A DNA stretch of 64,000 nt from an uncultured Prevotella sp. (GTDB taxonomy: Bacteria; Bacteroidota; Bacteroidia; Bacteroidales; Bacteroidaceae): the NCBI GenBank assembly GCA_934217675.1, contig CAKQCV010000001.1, forward strand, positions 62,001 through 126,000, given 5' to 3'. Positions within the stretch are counted from its first letter, which is position 1. Each line of letters starts with the position of its first letter. The notes under the pieces were generated by a model. That model ran no database searches and was not told the origin of the DNA. It worked only from the letters and a program-made list of their open reading frames with translations. The position numbers and the translations under genes were made by a program. Shown here piece by piece: positions 40,114 through 48,384 of the stretch.

Positions 40114-40983
40114 ATGAGCATTGAAAACTTAACAATTTCGGAACTTCTTACAAAGTACGAAGAGGACAAGCAGATACTTGAAACAATTGATGATTTCAAC
40201 AATCCCACTGAAGAACAGGCTCTTGCGATGACCGACATTTCTGACGCTCGCAAATTCTTTACTCAGACTCAGGAATCCATTGATTATATTGCCGCTTGTG
40301 CTGTGCTTAATCAAGACGGCTCGGTTGATAGCCTTATGAACAAAAACAGCTATCTGTCTACCCTGTTAGACGTGACCGATGTGAATAACAAGGATTTTCT
40401 TGACAAGGTGTACAGTGAAAGCACCAATAAGAAAACTGTAGAAGACAAACAGAGAGTTGAAGAATCTATTACTACGGTTATTTGCGGCAATCCGATGCTT
40501 ACACAGGAATTTCTTTCAATGGCAGACCAGATGCCTGAAACTACTGTAGCAGACACTATGCGTGTCAACGGAACAATCCATAATATGCTTGAAGCTGAAA
40601 AGATAAGCGGCAAAACAACAGACATTTTTGATTTTGTTCGTGAACAGCTTAAAAATGAACAAAGCAAGAACAAGCCTTTACAGATTGTTGAAAGCAATGA
40701 CGGATATGTTATGGCAATCAGTATTCCTGCTGAAGAAATAGCGGCAAATCTTGATTTATCGCAAGAATTTGCGTCCAAAGTAAAAAATGGCAATGAAGTT
40801 GTACATAACGAAGCACCCCGTCATACCACTTCAGACCCTTCAAGAGTAGGCGGCAATGTTCAGCTTGAAGAAGTCGATGACTTAGGAACTATCGAAAGAG
40901 ATAGCGGTTTACAGACTGAGGAAGAAAAAGAAGAAGATGAACAGCAAAGCAAATCCAATCGTAATAATTACCGTGATATGTAA
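40114..40983 (+). CDS. Hypothetical acidic protein
   Basis: A 289-residue soluble, mostly helical protein. The last 50 residues are acidic and disordered and it ends NYRDM. It is not recognised. The start has AAAGGAG. Its place between the YdjM-like and HAD genes suggests a common accessory operon. Confidence 0.65.
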   Translation: MSIENLTISELLTKYEEDKQILETIDDFNNPTEEQALAMTDISDARKFFTQTQESIDYIAACAVLNQDGSVDSLMNKNSYLSTLLDVTDVNNKDFLDKVYSESTNKKTVEDKQRVEESITTVICGNPMLTQEFLSMADQMPETTVADTMRVNGTIHNMLEAEKISGKTTDIFDFVREQLKNEQSKNKPLQIVESNDGYVMAISIPAEEIAANLDLSQEFASKVKNGNEVVHNEAPRHTTSDPSRVGGNVQLEEVDDLGTIERDSGLQTEEEKEEDEQQSKSNRNNYRDM

Positions 40984-41014
40984 AGACTGTTTCGGATAAA
41001 AAGGAAGTGATTTT

Positions 41015-41836
41015 ATGTATGTAGTTACAATGGGTAAGTATTTCTCTGAACACTCATCATGGGAAAAAGCCTACGAAGAAGCCAAGAAAGCACAATCAAT
41101 ACATTTTGAACCGTGCCGTATATCTTTAAAACGGTCAAACACAGTCTTATGGGATTCTTCAGATTGTGCCATTTTAAACACCTACGAAAGTTTCAGCCGT
41201 GAAGAATGGGATTCGTTCGAAAGATGCGGTGCTAAAAGGGAAAACAAACCTTCTGTTTATTTTGATATAGACGGAACTTTAGGATATTGGTATCAGAACG
41301 CAAGAGGTTTTGTATATCCCGATGAAGTTCTTGACCCTAATAAACATTACTTCCGTACAATCGAGCCACACCCTTTTATGATAGATGTAGCGAGAACGCT
41401 TCACGAAAAAGGCTATGATGTTTGCGTAATCAGTGCCGCAGACCGCTATACGATTAAAGATAAATGGGATTGGTTAAGCGAACACTGCTCTTTCATACCC
41501 CCTGAAAACATATTCTTTTGTCCGTTAGGAGCAGATAAAAACAACTTTGTGAAAGGTAATGCTGAGTATTCTATACTGATAGATGACTATAAAGAAAATC
41601 TGAAGCAATGGAAAGGCATACCTGTTAAAGCAATCAATACAATAAATTCTCCTGACGCAAATATGACAAATATTATGGGAAAAAGCGGAGATGCAATTTT
41701 TGAACAATTCGGTGCAGAGAATTTTCTTTATAAGGATTTACTTGAAAAGTCGGTATCTGATATTACTTCATTGCTTAACTCGATACAGAAAGAAATTGGT
41801 AGCAAGTCTAAGCAGAAAAACGATATATCAAGATAA
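41015..41836 (+). CDS. HAD-family phosphatase, 5'-nucleotidase-like, ending ISR
   Basis: A 273-residue protein. The catalytic DFDxD-type motif appears as YFDIDGTLGYW near residue 85; VCVISAADRYTIKDKWDWL is the second motif and SILIDDYKENLKQW with the paired Asp the last, a layout like 5'(3')-deoxyribonucleotidases. Residues 1-80 form an extra N-terminal domain (MGKYFSEHSSWEKAYEEAKK). It probably hydrolyses a nucleotide phosphate. It ends SKQKNDISR, a near variant of the Glu-Arg tail. Confidence 0.8.
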   Translation: MYVVTMGKYFSEHSSWEKAYEEAKKAQSIHFEPCRISLKRSNTVLWDSSDCAILNTYESFSREEWDSFERCGAKRENKPSVYFDIDGTLGYWYQNARGFVYPDEVLDPNKHYFRTIEPHPFMIDVARTLHEKGYDVCVISAADRYTIKDKWDWLSEHCSFIPPENIFFCPLGADKNNFVKGNAEYSILIDDYKENLKQWKGIPVKAINTINSPDANMTNIMGKSGDAIFEQFGAENFLYKDLLEKSVSDITSLLNSIQKEIGSKSKQKNDISR

Positions 41837-41860
41837 TCTGATTCAAGAAAGGAAACTTAA

Positions 41861-42667
41861 ATGACGGCAGAAGCATTATATAACCTCTCTTATGAGAAAA
41901 AAATTGATTTAGCAATGGACGAAGGAACACCCGCAGAAATACTTGTCGTTCTCGCTAAGGATATAGACACTCATGTACGAGAAGCAGTAGCAAAAAATGA
42001 AAACACACCTGCTGAAATACTCGCTATGCTTGCACAAGAAAATGACAAGTATATTCGTGCGGCTGTTGCAAGGAACGAAAACACTCCTGCTACAATACTC
42101 GCTATGCTTGCACAGGAAAATGACAAGTATATTCGTGCGGCTGTCGCATCTAATCCGAATGTAAGTAACGAAAGACTCACAATATTTGCGAAAGATGAAA
42201 ATTGGTGGGTTCGTATGAGTGTAGCAGGAAATAGAAACACATCTGCTGAAACACTTGCAATGCTTGCAAACGATGAAAATTATGAGGTTCGTCATGTGGT
42301 TGCGGGCAACAAAAATGCACCAATTGAAACACTTGTTATGTTCTCTAAAGACAATGACGGAAGTATTCGTGAGGCTGTTGCTTCAAATAGTAATACACCG
42401 CTCGAAATATTATTTCAGCTTGCTAATGATAAAGATACCTTTGTTCGATGGGCTGTTGCAAGGAACGAAAACGCTCCCGCTGAAATACTGGCTCAACTTG
42501 CTGAAGACGAAGAAGCTGATATTCGTTATACGATTACAACGAACCTAAATACGTCTTATAACACACTTATAATGCTTTCAAACGATGCAGACGAGCAGGT
42601 AAGCAAAAGGGCTGAAGAAATCCTCAAAGAACGTTTATCAAAAAATAAAAGCCATATAGAAAAATAA
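41861..42667 (+). CDS. LRV-repeat protein, eight units
   Basis: A 268-residue solenoid protein: an N-terminal cap (YNLSYEKKIDLAMDEGTP), eight 24-residue LRV units of the form VREAVAKNENTPAEILAMLA, and a C-terminal cap SKRAEEILKERLSKNKSHIEK, a Glu-Lys variant of the common tail. Two neighbouring units (about 42010-42155) are almost identical at DNA level, showing a recent unit duplication. There is no Cys-rich iron-sulphur domain as found in the founding LRV protein. Unlike most paralogs its gene follows the HAD gene without its own terminator and operator. Confidence 0.9.
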   Translation: MTAEALYNLSYEKKIDLAMDEGTPAEILVVLAKDIDTHVREAVAKNENTPAEILAMLAQENDKYIRAAVARNENTPATILAMLAQENDKYIRAAVASNPNVSNERLTIFAKDENWWVRMSVAGNRNTSAETLAMLANDENYEVRHVVAGNKNAPIETLVMFSKDNDGSIREAVASNSNTPLEILFQLANDKDTFVRWAVARNENAPAEILAQLAEDEEADIRYTITTNLNTSYNTLIMLSNDADEQVSKRAEEILKERLSKNKSHIEK

Positions 42668-42676
42668 CATCATCGC

Positions 42677-42703
42677 CACTTCCGCTCCATTGGAACGGAA
42701 GTG
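42677..42703 (+). terminator. Cassette terminator
   Basis: CACTTCCG inverted repeat with a CCA-TTGG centre, followed by six T. It belongs to a family of ten near-identical hairpins in the right arm. Confidence 0.85.
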
Positions 42704-42714
42704 CTTTTTTGTAA

Positions 42715-42736
42715 TGCGGCTTATTGATACATGAAT
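42715..42736 (+). promoter_or_regulatory. Class II promoter/operator
   Basis: TTGTAA then CGGCT-TATTG-ATACA, then TGAATC. It overlaps the T tract end of the terminator, so terminator and promoter form one boundary unit. Confidence 0.6.
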
Positions 42737-42778
42737 CAGATGTAAAAAAACAATTTGCTTTCAGAAAGGATAAACAAT

Positions 42779-43432
42779 ATGAACGTCACAATGGATTTAA
42801 GCAAATTATCGTATGAAACGAAAATAGCATTGGCTAAAGACGAACAAAGCTCTCCTGAATTTTTTGTGGCTCTTTCAACCGATAAAGACCCACGGATTCG
42901 TAAAATAGTAGCAAGGAATGAAAACACACCTGTTGAAGTGCTTGATTTTTTGGCAAAAGACAAAGACTGGTGGGTTCGTATGGGTGTAGCAGGAAACAGA
43001 AACACATCTGTTGAAGTGCTTTCAATGTTTTCGCAAGATGATGATGACTATATTCGTTATGAGGTTGCAACTAATATAAAAACGCCGTCTACAATATTAT
43101 CGGCACTTGCAAAAGATGAAAATGTATATGTTCGTGAGGTTGTTGCTTCTAATCCAAACACAATAATTGAAATACTTGAATTTCTTGCTGATGATGAAGA
43201 TTATGAGGTTCGTGAGGCTGTCGCAGAAAATGAGCGTACACCTATTGTTTTGCTTATAAGACTTGCTGAGGACATAAGTTCAGATGTTCGTGCGGCTGTA
43301 GTGCGAAATAAGAATACACCGTCTGACGCACTTGTTCAACTTACACAGGACGAAAGGTTTTATGTAAGCATCACAGCAAGGGAAGCTCTTGAAGAGCGCA
43401 AGGCAAATGCCAAATGCAATATAGAAAAATAA
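42779..43432 (+). CDS. LRV-repeat protein, six units
   Basis: A 217-residue LRV solenoid of subfamily A (start MNVTMDLSKLSYETKIALAKD). Six units are followed by the cap SITAREALEERKANAKCNIEK. The start at 42779 has AGAAAGGA in the leader shared by most LRV cassettes. The tail is the Glu-Lys variant. Confidence 0.9.
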   Translation: MNVTMDLSKLSYETKIALAKDEQSSPEFFVALSTDKDPRIRKIVARNENTPVEVLDFLAKDKDWWVRMGVAGNRNTSVEVLSMFSQDDDDYIRYEVATNIKTPSTILSALAKDENVYVREVVASNPNTIIEILEFLADDEDYEVREAVAENERTPIVLLIRLAEDISSDVRAAVVRNKNTPSDALVQLTQDERFYVSITAREALEERKANAKCNIEK

Positions 43433-43441
43433 CATTATCGC

Positions 43442-43468
43442 CACTTCCGCTCCATTGGAACGGAAGTG
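43442..43468 (+). terminator. Cassette terminator
   Basis: Same hairpin as at 42677, followed by six T, then TTGTAA of the next class II site. Confidence 0.85.
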
Positions 43469-43478
43469 TTTTTTGTAA

Positions 43479-43500
43479 TGTGGCTTATTGATACATAAAT
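43479..43500 (+). promoter_or_regulatory. Class II promoter/operator
   Basis: TTGTAA, then TGGCT-TATTG-ATACA and TAAATC; 42 bases before the 43542 start. Confidence 0.65.
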
Positions 43501-43541
43501 CAAATGTAAAAACAAATTCGTTTTAGAAAGGACGAAACAAT

Positions 43542-44429
43542 ATGAACATTACAATGGATTTAAGCAAAATACCTTATGAAGCCAAAGTAGCTTTGGCAAA
43601 AGATGAACAAGCCTCTCCTGAACTTCTTGCGGCACTTGCAACCGATAAAGACAAACGGATTCGTATATTGGTTGCATGGCATAGCAGTACACCTTCAGAA
43701 GTGTTAGACGCACTTGCAAACGATGGTGATTCGGTAGTCCGTAGAGCTGTTGCGGAGAACGGAAATACTTTTGCAAAGACTTTAGCAAAGTTGGCAAACG
43801 ATATAGATGAAGATGTTCGTATTGCTGTTGGCGAAAATAAAAACACAAAAGAAGAAACTCTTGCTATGCTTGCAAAAGATAAAAAAGAGTGGGTACGTGA
43901 AGCCGTTGCTTCTAATCCAAACGCATTACCTGAAACACTTGAATTACTTACGGAAGATACAGCCAAATTTGTGCGTGGAGCAGTTGCACGGAACAAGAAT
44001 GCGCCTGAAAAAGTTTTCTTAAAACTTGCAAAAGATGAAAACTCTATTAATCGTCATTACGTTGCTTCCAATCCTAATGTTCCTGCTGAAATACTCGCAT
44101 TTCTTGCAAAAGATGATGAATGGCGTGTTCGGTATGCTGTTGCAAGAAATGAGAATACGCCAAAAGAAGCACTTACTGTACTTGCACAGGACGAGGAAGA
44201 GTGTGTTCGTAGTGAGGTTGCCGCAAACGAAAATACATCTATTGATGTGCTTGCTATGCTTGCCAGTGATAAAGAAGTGTGGATTCGTTTTGCCGTTGCA
44301 GGAAACCCTAATACTCCTCTCAATGTACTTGAAACACTTGCTGATGATGAAAATTTGCGAGTATCTGAAAAGGCTGAAAACGTTCTTAAAGAACGTTTAA
44401 TGAAAGGCAAATGCGGTATAGAAAGATAA
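43542..44429 (+). CDS. LRV-repeat protein, nine units, ending IER
   Basis: A 295-residue LRV solenoid of subfamily A (MNITMDLSKIPYEAKVALAKD) with nine units and cap SEKAENVLKERLMKGKCGIER, the typical Glu-Arg tail. It shares an operon with the next LRV gene, which starts 38 bases after its stop without terminator or operator between. Confidence 0.9.
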   Translation: MNITMDLSKIPYEAKVALAKDEQASPELLAALATDKDKRIRILVAWHSSTPSEVLDALANDGDSVVRRAVAENGNTFAKTLAKLANDIDEDVRIAVGENKNTKEETLAMLAKDKKEWVREAVASNPNALPETLELLTEDTAKFVRGAVARNKNAPEKVFLKLAKDENSINRHYVASNPNVPAEILAFLAKDDEWRVRYAVARNENTPKEALTVLAQDEEECVRSEVAANENTSIDVLAMLASDKEVWIRFAVAGNPNTPLNVLETLADDENLRVSEKAENVLKERLMKGKCGIER

Positions 44430-44467
44430 CCACAAACAAAACTCTTTTAAGGAAGGTTAAAGTTGTA

Positions 44468-45202
44468 ATGAAAAAAACAAAACTTGAAGCAATAAAATCA
44501 ATGGATTTAGACAAGCGTTTGTTTTTAGCCAATCAAACAGCAGATGAAGAGACATTATGTATATTAGCGACTGACACCAGAGAAGAAGTTCGTCAATTTG
44601 TTGCTTTAAATGAAAATACACCCGCAAAAGCTTTGTCTGACCTTGCTCGTGATAAAAGCTGGCGTGTTCGTAGTGCTGTTGGCATAAATAAAAATACAAA
44701 AGCAGAAACTCTTGCTATGCTTGCCAGTGATAAAGAAGCGTGGATTCGTTGGGCTGTTGCAAGAAATGAGAATACACCAAAAGAAGCACTTGCTGTACTT
44801 GCAAAGGATATAGACTGGCGGGTTTGCAAAGCTGTTGCAAGCAATAAGAATGCACCTGAAGAAGTTCTCTCAAACCTTGCAAAAGACGATGATACCAGTG
44901 TTCGTGAATCGGTTGTACATAATCAAAACATTTCTTCACATACTCTTGCAATACTCTCTAACGATAAAAACGCTAATATTCGTTATAATGTTGCAAGCCA
45001 TCAAAAAACATCACTTGAAACGCTTGCAAAACTTGCTTTAGATAATAACTATAGTGTTCGGTATGCCGTAGCACGGAATAAAAACACACCATTTGAAACG
45101 CTCACAGCACTTACACAAGACGAATCTCCCTATGTCAGAGAAGCGGCAACGCAAGCACTCTCCGAGCGCAAAGTGAAGAATAAATGTGATATGGTGAAAT
45201 AA
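44468..45202 (+). CDS. LRV-repeat protein, seven units
   Basis: A 244-residue LRV solenoid of subfamily C (MKKTKLEAIKSMDLDKRLFLA). Seven units and a cap ending KVKNKCDMVK, where the last residues deviate from Glu-Arg. The start at 44468 has AAGGAAGG. Unit sequences SDKEAWIRWAVARNENTPKEA are nearly identical to ones in the preceding gene at 43542, a sign of exchange between neighbours. Confidence 0.88.
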   Translation: MKKTKLEAIKSMDLDKRLFLANQTADEETLCILATDTREEVRQFVALNENTPAKALSDLARDKSWRVRSAVGINKNTKAETLAMLASDKEAWIRWAVARNENTPKEALAVLAKDIDWRVCKAVASNKNAPEEVLSNLAKDDDTSVRESVVHNQNISSHTLAILSNDKNANIRYNVASHQKTSLETLAKLALDNNYSVRYAVARNKNTPFETLTALTQDESPYVREAATQALSERKVKNKCDMVK

Positions 45203-45210
45203 GCAAAAAA

Positions 45211-45237
45211 CACTTCTGCTCCACTGGAACGGAAGTG
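45211..45237 (+). terminator. Cassette terminator
   Basis: CACTTCTG...CGGAAGTG hairpin with a CCA-CTGG centre, followed by seven T. Confidence 0.85.
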
Positions 45238-45248
45238 TTTTTTTGCTA

Positions 45249-45270
45249 TGTGGCTTAATGAACCATAAAT
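45249..45270 (+). promoter_or_regulatory. Class II promoter/operator
   Basis: TTGCTA, then TGGCT-TAATG-AACCA and TAAATC; 42 bases before the 45312 start. Confidence 0.65.
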
Positions 45271-45311
45271 CAATTGTAAACACAAATTCGTTGCAGAAAG
45301 GACGAAACAAT

Positions 45312-46127
45312 ATGAATAAAGAAAACATTTTATCAAAGATAAGCAAAATGTCCGAAGAAGAGCTTATAGACTTGGCTTGTAACACTTCTGATGTTGAGAT
45401 ACTTAAAATATTGGCTGTAAATGATAACTATGATGTTCGTACAGCAGTTGCAGGAAACGAGAATACACCTGTAGAATTGCTTGCTGTGCTTGCACAGGAC
45501 GAGGATAGTTGGGTTCGTCAAGCTGTTGCATTAAATGAAAACACATCAAAAGAAACACTTGATGTACTTGCCAGTGATAAAGACTGGTGGGTTCGTATTG
45601 ACGTTGCGGAAAATAAAAATACAAGTATCGAAACTCTTGCTATGCTTGCAAAAGACGAAGATAGAGATGTTCGTGAGGCTGTTGCCAAAAACGGAAACAC
45701 ATCTGCTGATGTACTTGCTATACTTGCGCAGGACGAGGACGGGCGTGTTCGTAGTGCCGTTGCAGAAAACATCAACACTCCCATTGAACTACTCTCTGTG
45801 CTTGCACAGGACAAACATTGGTTGGTTCGTCAAACTGTTGCCAAAAATGAGAATACACCAAAAGAAACACTTGCTGTGCTTGCAGATGATTGCGATTTGG
45901 GCATTCGTCAAAATGTTGCAGGAAATAAGAATGCGCCAAAAGAAGCACTTGTAAAACTTGCAGGTGATAGAGATTATGGTGTTCGCAAAGCAGTTGTAAA
46001 CAACCCGAATACTTCTTATAATACTCTTCTTATGCTTTCAAAGGTCAAGGCGGTAGAAATAAGAGAAAAAGCAAAAGAAGTTCTTAAAGAACGTGCATTA
46101 AAAGCCAACACCAATAAAGAAAGATAA
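45312..46127 (+). CDS. LRV-repeat protein, eight units, ending KER
   Basis: A 271-residue LRV solenoid of subfamily B (MNKENILSKISKMSEEELIDL). Eight units and cap REKAKEVLKERALKANTNKER. The first 80 bases of coding sequence and the leader are almost identical to those at 53255 and 57678, showing recent duplication. Confidence 0.9.
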   Translation: MNKENILSKISKMSEEELIDLACNTSDVEILKILAVNDNYDVRTAVAGNENTPVELLAVLAQDEDSWVRQAVALNENTSKETLDVLASDKDWWVRIDVAENKNTSIETLAMLAKDEDRDVREAVAKNGNTSADVLAILAQDEDGRVRSAVAENINTPIELLSVLAQDKHWLVRQTVAKNENTPKETLAVLADDCDLGIRQNVAGNKNAPKEALVKLAGDRDYGVRKAVVNNPNTSYNTLLMLSKVKAVEIREKAKEVLKERALKANTNKER

Positions 46128-46159
46128 CCAGACAATCGTTCTGGCAAAGCTGTTCCTAA

Positions 46160-46181
46160 TGTGGTTGAATGAACCATTACT
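46160..46181 (+). promoter_or_regulatory. Class II promoter/operator for the LRR/ATPase operon
   Basis: Core TGGTT-GAATG-AACCA, a perfect dyad, followed by TTACTT. The leader that follows is 87 bases, longer than at LRV cassettes. Confidence 0.6.
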
Positions 46182-46217
46182 TTTATAAGAGCGCACATAG
46201 CGTATAAAACAAATTTT

Positions 46218-46246
46218 AACCGTCTTGCAAATTTCACAAGGCGGTT
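46218..46246 (+). promoter_or_regulatory. Leader hairpin before the LRR gene
   Basis: A 10-bp stem with a T-G pair (46218-46227 with 46237-46246) in the 5' leader, ending 21 bases before the start codon. No T tract follows. It may influence translation or mRNA stability. Confidence 0.4.
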
Positions 46247-46267
46247 ATAAGAAGAAAGGAAAAAAAT

Positions 46268-47077
46268 ATGAGTATTACAATTCCAATGCAAATGTCTTTA
46301 TGTAATGTGAGTTACGATGTGACTTCTTATGATATTCAAGAAGGAATCACACATCTCAACGATTTCGCATTTAGCCATTGCCGAAAGCTACAAAACGTAC
46401 AAATTCCTCAAACACTTTCAGAGGTTGGTGTTTACTGTTTCAGTAATTGCACTCAGTTAGAGGAAATAGATTTATCAAAATCTCAAATCACAAAGATACC
46501 GAACTACGCTTTCGAAAACTGCCTGTCTCTTAAAAAGGTTATACTTCCCTTTTCTATAAAGGAAATAGGAGAAAACGCCTTTTATAACTGTGAAAAGCTT
46601 GAAAAAGTGGTGTTTACAGCTCCTGACCTCAAAAAAATTGGAAATAAAGCATTCTATTGCTGTGAAAAATTGAAGGATATAAACCTTGATTTCACTTCCA
46701 TTGAAAAAATTGGTGACGAAGCATTCTATTATTGTGCAAAATTAAAAGAACTCAAACTTCCTGACACAGTTACTTCCATCGGTAAACAATGCTTTATGTA
46801 TTGTGAAGGCTTACAAAAAGCAGATATTTCAAACACTGCAATTGAAAAGATAGAAGAAAGCACATTTGAAGAATGCTGTTCATTAAAGAAAATTGTTCTC
46901 CCCTCTTCTGTTAAAGGAATTGAAGCGAATGCTTTTAGTTACTGTTCAACCTTAACTGATTGTAAATACAGCAGAGATGCAAAAACAGCCGATAACATTT
47001 TTGAAGGCTGTAGAGAATACAACTCAAAAGCAAATCAAAAGCGTTTAGCGGCTGAAAGAATGGCTACGGAAAGGTAA
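46268..47077 (+). CDS. BspA-like leucine-rich repeat protein (LRR_5) ending TER
   Basis: A 269-residue protein built of about nine BspA-type repeats: (L)..I.IP..v..IG..AF..C..L..v. It has no signal peptide or sorting motif, unlike most BspA-like surface proteins, so it is predicted to be cytoplasmic unless its C-terminal tail (KRLAAERMATER) directs it elsewhere. The start has AGAAAGGA. The stop overlaps the ribosome binding site (GAAAGGTAA) of the ATPase gene 4 bases away. Confidence 0.88.
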   Translation: MSITIPMQMSLCNVSYDVTSYDIQEGITHLNDFAFSHCRKLQNVQIPQTLSEVGVYCFSNCTQLEEIDLSKSQITKIPNYAFENCLSLKKVILPFSIKEIGENAFYNCEKLEKVVFTAPDLKKIGNKAFYCCEKLKDINLDFTSIEKIGDEAFYYCAKLKELKLPDTVTSIGKQCFMYCEGLQKADISNTAIEKIEESTFEECCSLKKIVLPSSVKGIEANAFSYCSTLTDCKYSRDAKTADNIFEGCREYNSKANQKRLAAERMATER

Positions 47078-47081
47078 AAAT

Positions 47082-48380
47082 ATGAAATCTTTATATAACT
47101 TTCAATGGGATATTCCTGCTGAAGCGGAATCGTCATTTAAAACTATTTCGTATTCGTTACACGGAGAAACAAGTAAATACGTTATAGAAAACGCCGTAGA
47201 GTTTCTTACAGACAAATTTGGCTTTTTTCGCAAAGGTTTGCAGGAACATAGTTTAAATGATATGGTTCTCTCATCTAAAACAGAAACACTTAATATTGCA
47301 AAAAACAAATTGTTCGGTGTGATAAATGCAAAAACTGCGGCATATCTTTCTGAATTTTTAAAATATAATAACGAGGGTTGCCTTGTTCAAAAACAGGAAG
47401 CAAAATGTTACGACTTGGATTTGATGGGATTAAACAAAATTGTTGAAAATAACTTACCCGACATACTTAATACATATATTCCTTCTGACAACTTCTCTGC
47501 TCTGCATTTTGCAAATGAGTTCGTAAAACATAATCAGATACCTTTCTTTAAGGAAGCGTTTGATATTGCAAGAAATGGTGATGATTTTTTTGTAACAGAT
47601 AATACTCAGTGCAAAAAGATTATACCAATAATAGCGGCAACAGCCAATTTTGCCGATAAAATCGGATATTTTACAAAGACGAATCTTCAACAAAGAGGAT
47701 TGTTAAAGCGAGTAAATCTGGAAGACATTGATACGTCAAAGCCTTTTTTGATTAATTTTTACGGCGGTGCAGGCATCGGTAAAAGCACCACAGCAATGCT
47801 CGTAACCGCTGAATTAAAAAAGATGGGTTTAAACGCTGACTACATAAATGAAACAGCAAAACTTCATATTTATAACGGTGAATCATACTTGCTTGATGGT
47901 TCTATAGAAAATCAAATCAGACTGTTTAAAGAACAAAAAGAAAAAATAGATATGATGTACAAAAGTGTACATTTATCTGTAACAGACAGTCCCTTACTCA
48001 TGTACGGTGTCTATGCTAAAAAAGGTGATAGCCAGTCCTTATATGAATTTAAAGAAGCGATAAGTGATATGTACTTTGATTACAACAACATCAACATATT
48101 ATTGGTTCGTGACCTTTCGATACCATACGAAAAAGAAGGACGGGTTCACTCACTCGAAGAAAGCACTCAGATAGATAAAGAAGTTAAAAACACATTGGTA
48201 GACAACCGTGTACCGTTCGTTGTTCGTGAAAGAAACGATATTGACGGCATTTGTGATTATATCATAAAACAAATTCAAAAAGCACCAATATTAGCACATC
48301 ACGTCCATGAACGTCCTTCTGAGCAAGAGGAAGAGAAAAAACTGACAAAACCTATTAAGCCTAAATTTATAGAGAGGTAA
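47082..48380 (+). CDS. P-loop ATPase or kinase ending IER
   Basis: A 432-residue protein. The N-terminal 220 residues are unassigned; a P-loop GGAGIGKST follows near residue 227, then a nucleoside-kinase-like or AAA_28-like fold with LSVTDSPLLMYGVY and INILLVRDLSIPYEKEGRVHS, where an Asp of Walker B type and a basic lid would lie. It ends KPIKPKFIER. It is in an operon with the LRR gene upstream and the 48385 gene downstream with 4-base gaps. Confidence 0.75.
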   Translation: MKSLYNFQWDIPAEAESSFKTISYSLHGETSKYVIENAVEFLTDKFGFFRKGLQEHSLNDMVLSSKTETLNIAKNKLFGVINAKTAAYLSEFLKYNNEGCLVQKQEAKCYDLDLMGLNKIVENNLPDILNTYIPSDNFSALHFANEFVKHNQIPFFKEAFDIARNGDDFFVTDNTQCKKIIPIIAATANFADKIGYFTKTNLQQRGLLKRVNLEDIDTSKPFLINFYGGAGIGKSTTAMLVTAELKKMGLNADYINETAKLHIYNGESYLLDGSIENQIRLFKEQKEKIDMMYKSVHLSVTDSPLLMYGVYAKKGDSQSLYEFKEAISDMYFDYNNINILLVRDLSIPYEKEGRVHSLEESTQIDKEVKNTLVDNRVPFVVRERNDIDGICDYIIKQIQKAPILAHHVHERPSEQEEEKKLTKPIKPKFIER

Positions 48381-48384
48381 TAAA

